Below, piece after piece: positions 60,276-64,000 of a DNA stretch of 64,000 nucleotides. The notes under the pieces are model-generated. The model did not search any database, was not told where the DNA came from, and was given only the letters and a program-made list of their open reading frames with translations. Source of the stretch: Scheffersomyces stipitis CBS 6054 (taxonomy: Eukaryota; Ascomycota; Pichiomycetes; Serinales; Debaryomycetaceae); assembly GCF_000209165.1 (NCBI RefSeq), contig NC_009043.1:1488001-1552000 (forward strand), in the 5' to 3' direction. How positions within the stretch are numbered: position 1 is the stretch's first letter; each line of letters starts with the position of its first letter. The translations under genes and the position numbers were made by a program.

Positions 60276-61136
60276 TCATTTCATCGATATCGTGCTCATT
60301 GGAATATGGTCTTTATCAAATTCAAAATTGAGAGAAAGACTCAGCTCGAACGAAACGTTCTCAACATCAAAGAGCGTGGTTTTGTCTGTATCATTCGTAT
60401 CGTCTTTGGTTGCCGGTTTAGCTCGGGAATATGCTTCTGCATGTTGGGTAGCTTGTAGAATTGAAAAATCAGATATGTCACTATCGCTGAAAATTCCAGC
60501 AACATTATGTATTTTGAACAGTTTGAAGTTGGTCACATCTTCATCTTCGTCACATGAATACATGGATTTTCTTCTATAGTCATAGCTTGAGCTCAGAAGG
60601 TCTGGCTGCTTGTAATAATTATGAAGAAAGTCTTCCTTTTCCGAATTCGCAGTAGTAGTCCTATATCGACTCCATTGTTCATACTTGTCTGGATCTTCAT
60701 AAACGTTAAAAATTGGATTAGAATTGTTGGACTGATTGTCTAAGCTTTGAAGTGGAATTCTTTTAGTAGGAGGGTCATCATGAAAGAGATAATAAGCCTC
60801 TTCGTCTATCTTGTTGGCAAATATGTGTTCATTATTTTGATCGGTGTAGCATTCAGCACGAGCGGGATTTGTATCCAGAAAACAATACTCTCTATCTCTG
60901 TATGGGTTATAAGAATAATCTTGATTCGGCGCCAAGTTCTGTAACCAAAACGGGTTTTCAATATCATGGACAATATTCTTCCAGGAAGTAGATAGCTTCT
61001 TTCTGATTCTTTTAGTTCCAATTGATTGAAAATTTTTCAACTTAATATTGTTTGAATTGTAGTAATGATTTGAAGAGCTACTAGAAACAACCGGGGCAAG
61101 GTCCGATCCTTGTAAATCACTGTCCATAGCTCTCAT
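60276..61136 (-). CDS. Hypothetical protein, Asn/Ser/Asp-rich
   Basis: The 286-residue protein was not recognised. It has a Ser/Asn-rich N-terminus, a basic patch (about 33-52: KLKNFQSIGTKRIRKK) and a Tyr/Asp/Asn-rich middle. A C-terminal segment, DVENVSFELSLSLNFEFD, could form a beta-strand pair. No signal peptide or membrane helix is seen. It could be a regulatory or nuclear protein, but no function can be assigned. A second ATG three codons in would give nearly the same protein. Confidence 0.6.
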   Translation of the reverse strand: MRAMDSDLQGSDLAPVVSSSSSNHYYNSNNIKLKNFQSIGTKRIRKKLSTSWKNIVHDIENPFWLQNLAPNQDYSYNPYRDREYCFLDTNPARAECYTDQNNEHIFANKIDEEAYYLFHDDPPTKRIPLQSLDNQSNNSNPIFNVYEDPDKYEQWSRYRTTTANSEKEDFLHNYYKQPDLLSSSYDYRRKSMYSCDEDEDVTNFKLFKIHNVAGIFSDSDISDFSILQATQHAEAYSRAKPATKDDTNDTDKTTLFDVENVSFELSLSLNFEFDKDHIPMSTISMK

Positions 61137-61315
61137 ACTTTGGGATTATATTATTCCTACGGAAGGTCTTCAACATATGAAATTACAAGATGGTGCAACA
61201 AGCGTTCCGCAATTGCTTTATTTATAGCGGCTCATTTAAGCATTGAAACCGACTGCTACTACACGAACCAAAATTACACCAAAGAAATCAAATAGCGGAA
61301 TTACAGTAAACACAA

Positions 61316-62323
61316 TTAATCAACGTGTAGTAGTCCTTCAGCAGGATCAGAAAACTTGTTGTTCACAATACTACCTTCATCACAACTCAACTTATTAGGG
61401 TCATCAACACAAAAATAGTTAGGGGGACCACTGGATAAATCGAAGAAGATAGCCCCAAAGGATTTCAAACGAGGATTTCCATGAACCACTTTAGCCCAGG
61501 GGCCATTGGATACTCTACTTTTGGAAAAGATCACACTTCTTTTCTTTGCAAACGGAAAGAAGGCATAAGCAAAAGATCCAAATACTTGAACCTTCTTTCC
61601 TGGAGCTGCGTTACAAGTGATACTTCCTGTGTTGGAAAGACTAATCGACAAATCATCATTACCAGCACTGACACCAGCTCCGGCAGTGTATACATTTACA
61701 GATGTGTGAATGTCTATACTGACGGTAATAGCCTTAGTCCACTTATAGCTTTGAGTATAAGAAGCTCCACTAGAAGAAAGTTTGGAAGAAACGCACCAGC
61801 TAACGGGAATATCAGTTACGTGGGCTTTCTTCTTGTCCCCAAATTGAACTTCCAACATTTCAACTTCCCTGGACTTGGGCTTTCGCCAGGGGTTTCTCTT
61901 TTCCAAGTCGTCTCTGTATTCAGAAGGTCCAAAGTAGAGTGTAGCGCCAGTATCCTCTATGTAAATGGCTGTAGTCATTGCGGTTGCCGGATCCTTTCCT
62001 TTCTGGAGTTTCTTCCAGAATTCAGACTTGAACAAGTCATTTTCAGATGCGAACCTTCTAGTGCTAACAGTGGAACCATCGTCAAATTTGTGAACACGGT
62101 AAGATGAATCTTTGGTAGTTGTTTCATTAATTCCGAAGTGAGGGAGTGGACCGTCCAGATCTCCGTCTTCGGAAGCATCATTTGAGTAGGTTATTAGTTC
62201 TGAGCTTACCACACATTCAGTTTCGAAAGAGACAAGAGAGCTCAGGCTGTTGTTGGCACCACATTGAAGTGGAAGTGCAGAGACAGTTTCTGAGAGGAAC
62301 AACCAGAGAGTTAAGAAAAGCAT
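61316..62323 (-). CDS. Secreted Kex2-processed protein with amphipathic beta-strand region
   Basis: The 335-residue protein starts with a signal peptide (about 1-16, MLFLTLWLFLSETVSA). Dibasic sites occur at 89-90 (TRR), 142-143 (LEKR, a classic Kex2 site) and 261-262 (KKR). Eight cysteines or so are spread through the body. Residues 195-235 alternate polar and hydrophobic side chains (TKAITVSIDIHTSVNVYT and LSISLSNTGS), as in membrane-inserting or sandwich beta-hairpins. It could be a secreted effector, wall protein or killer-like protein; no family was recognised, and toxin activity is only a possibility. The first ATG is used. Confidence 0.65.
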   Translation of the reverse strand: MLFLTLWLFLSETVSALPLQCGANNSLSSLVSFETECVVSSELITYSNDASEDGDLDGPLPHFGINETTTKDSSYRVHKFDDGSTVSTRRFASENDLFKSEFWKKLQKGKDPATAMTTAIYIEDTGATLYFGPSEYRDDLEKRNPWRKPKSREVEMLEVQFGDKKKAHVTDIPVSWCVSSKLSSSGASYTQSYKWTKAITVSIDIHTSVNVYTAGAGVSAGNDDLSISLSNTGSITCNAAPGKKVQVFGSFAYAFFPFAKKRSVIFSKSRVSNGPWAKVVHGNPRLKSFGAIFFDLSSGPPNYFCVDDPNKLSCDEGSIVNNKFSDPAEGLLHVD

Positions 62324-63647
62324 CTTTCAAGTATGGCTGAGTCTGAAGAAAAGATAAATGGAGAAAAATCTCAGGGCATGTTTGCAAATTTTGTATACGA
62401 TCAGGATTGTACCATTAAATAGAGATGATTTTGCAATGCTGGAGACGTTACTTATTCTCGCAGTTGCAAAAATGTATTAAGCTTGGCTGCAATATTTTTA
62501 AGCGTAAGCAAAAAATGCTGCATGCCGAACTTCAAAAGTGCTGCATGCATAATAAGTTGCAACACTTTAAGAGAATTTCCTCTGTAAGCTGCTAGAAGAA
62601 GTTATCATATGACAATTTAAGCATCGTAAACCCGCCACTGCTAGGAGCCCCATCGGCGTTTCGTGCTCTTCCCCAAATGGTCAATCTAACAAAGAACAGG
62701 AAAAAGCGTGTCCAAATTTACAACCGTGTCTCCGTGTTAGCCACAGGCTCAAACCAACAAATTGCAATATGAAGGTTTAATGTCAAAATCACAATACTAA
62801 ACGTCAGGCAGAATCTAAAATACCCCACAGCTATCTCTTATTCCAGAAGGCTCAAAACAGCCGAAGTAAACAAATCGGCACAATCCTTGAAGCACTGAGC
62901 CGGACTCACCTCTCCTTCCTTGCCCTACAATTTGAACGTTGACATCGTATTGGGTGGTATCGGCTGGAAAATACCTGACCTGGCACAAGCCTACCAGCCT
63001 TCAGGAATTAACTAGTAGGGGCCAAATGTGGAAGGAAATTCCTCCTTATTCGTCCGGATGTCGGCTGTGGAGTCAGAGGCTTCGGCAATCTTCGGGTTGC
63101 ATATGCTGAAAAGTTTTCATTTGTAGAACTGCTGTGGCACTTCAGGAAGATGGCCAGCTAGTCTACTCTGCAAAGATAGTGTCATAATTCTAGAAATTAG
63201 CAGAGCATAAACCGTAGTGGTTATTGTATTCTTGTAGCTAGCAGAAGTAGAATTCGCATCTCGGTAGCTGGTCGCATTTTTCCGTGATAGAGCCGATTTT
63301 ATCGGTTGCAATTTTTTTGCCAGACCACTAATAGCGCACTTAATTTAATTTGAACAGGAACTGTTATTGCCGTTGCTGGGGAAGCAAGAAACAAATGACG
63401 TCTCGGGATCAAAGTAGATTATGCTGCTAATTAGTAGAGCCGATTAGTCCATCGGTAGTATTAAAACTAGACGCGAAGTGTGATTTATAATACAATAGTA
63501 AATGTAAAATGTGAATGTGAATGTATTAAATGCTGAATATGCCAATTAAACTATGTACAAGCAATGTAACCCAACCAAGTTATCCGAACTAAAGACTCAT
63601 GAACATCATTAAATATTAGTAAAGTAATCAACTGACTACTTGAACGA
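62324..63647. other. Intergenic region, 1.3 kb
   Basis: No supportable gene. The decamer TGCTGCATGC occurs twice 23 bases apart (62516-62525 and 62539-62548), about 200 bases before the secreted protein's start. This could be a regulatory site. Confidence 0.35.
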
Positions 63648-64000
63648 TTAGTAGAAATCCTTTAGTATTTCCAATCTCAATTCTCTTCTTTCCAATTCTT
63701 TGTCTACGTTATATTGTTGAATGTGGTCCTGTTCGTCTTCCTCTTCGTCGTCGTTGTAGTAGTAGTAGTTGCTGCTGCCGTCTCTAATGTAGGTGTAGTC
63801 AAAAAAGGAATGCACTTCCTCTTCGTCGTCCAGTTGCATGGAATCGATGCTGGCGTCTTCATCGCTGTTGTAGGCTGTAGTCACCATAGACGTTCCGGCA
63901 AAGTTCTTAAAGTTGGTGAGGTTGTTCAACAAGAATTCGTCATCTAATCCAGACAACATGCTCGAAGTCTCGGGTGTAGCTGTGGCAGTCGTATCCATGG
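63648..64000 (-). CDS. Acidic protein reaching the right edge, function unknown
   Basis: At least 116 residues are encoded from an ATG at 63996-63998, but the frame may continue beyond the window, so the gene could be partial at its 5' end. The protein is rich in Asp, Glu and Tyr (for example DDEEEDEQDH) and ends in a charged helix (DKELERRELRLEILKDFY). No family was recognised. Confidence 0.5.
   Translation of the reverse strand, partial: MDTTATATPETSSMLSGLDDEFLLNNLTNFKNFAGTSMVTTAYNSDEDASIDSMQLDDEEEVHSFFDYTYIRDGSSNYYYYNDDEEEDEQDHIQQYNVDKELERRELRLEILKDFY

Overview
The window looks like nuclear DNA from an ascomycete yeast of the CUG-serine clade. The best guess is a Scheffersomyces (Pichia) stipitis-like species, but that is inferred from gene content and was not tested by a search. 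Genes are compact and mostly intronless. The three introns found have yeast splice signals (GTATGT or GTACGT donors and perfect TACTAAC branch points). Many proteins have clear budding-yeast orthologues. CTG is absent from the reading frames of the strongly expressed genes (cytochrome b5 and pyruvate dehydrogenase E2), as expected where CTG is read as serine. Any leucine encoded by CTG should therefore be read as serine.

Layout. 1-25 kb holds housekeeping genes: a synaptojanin-type phosphoinositide phosphatase cut by the left edge, a Maf pyrophosphatase, NOP15, CYB5, a nitronate monooxygenase, TOM7, FLX1, RNH201, LAT1, a large unknown coiled-coil protein with a duplicated motif, a spliced TFC7 and a Sec23-like COPII protein. 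MSK1 (mitochondrial lysyl-tRNA synthetase) follows at 25.8 kb.

28-40.6 kb is different. Flanked by MSK1 and BEM2, it carries a DapA-family 2-keto-3-deoxy-acid-type aldolase, a C2H2 plus fungal-specific-domain transcription factor, a small protein with four Cys-Gly-Tyr repeats, an aldo-keto reductase with a 17-base first exon, an LAC-type MFS sugar transporter and an intracellular DUF2264 (GH154-like) protein. I read this as a catabolic gene cluster, plausibly for uronic acids or uronic-acid-containing oligosaccharides: import, intracellular glycoside cleavage, reduction by the reductase, then retro-aldol cleavage by the aldolase. A dehydratase step is missing from the window. The 8-mer TGGTGGGG (or CCCCACCA) occurs seven times in the three promoter regions serving the four enzyme and transporter genes. 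The cluster's own regulator has a finger helix (RSDHLSR) of the type that reads GGG. This cluster with its candidate cis-element and regulator is the most interesting thing in the window.

42.8-64 kb returns to ordinary content: BEM2 (RhoGAP), two tandem purine-nucleoside-permease-like secreted proteins, a spliced SMC6, a mitochondrial protein of unknown role, OXA1, an unknown protein, a Kex2-type secreted protein and an acidic protein reaching the right edge. No tRNA, rRNA, transposon or CRISPR array was recognised. Three long stretches (5.1-7.6, 23.1-25.8 and 40.6-42.8 kb) have no supportable gene.
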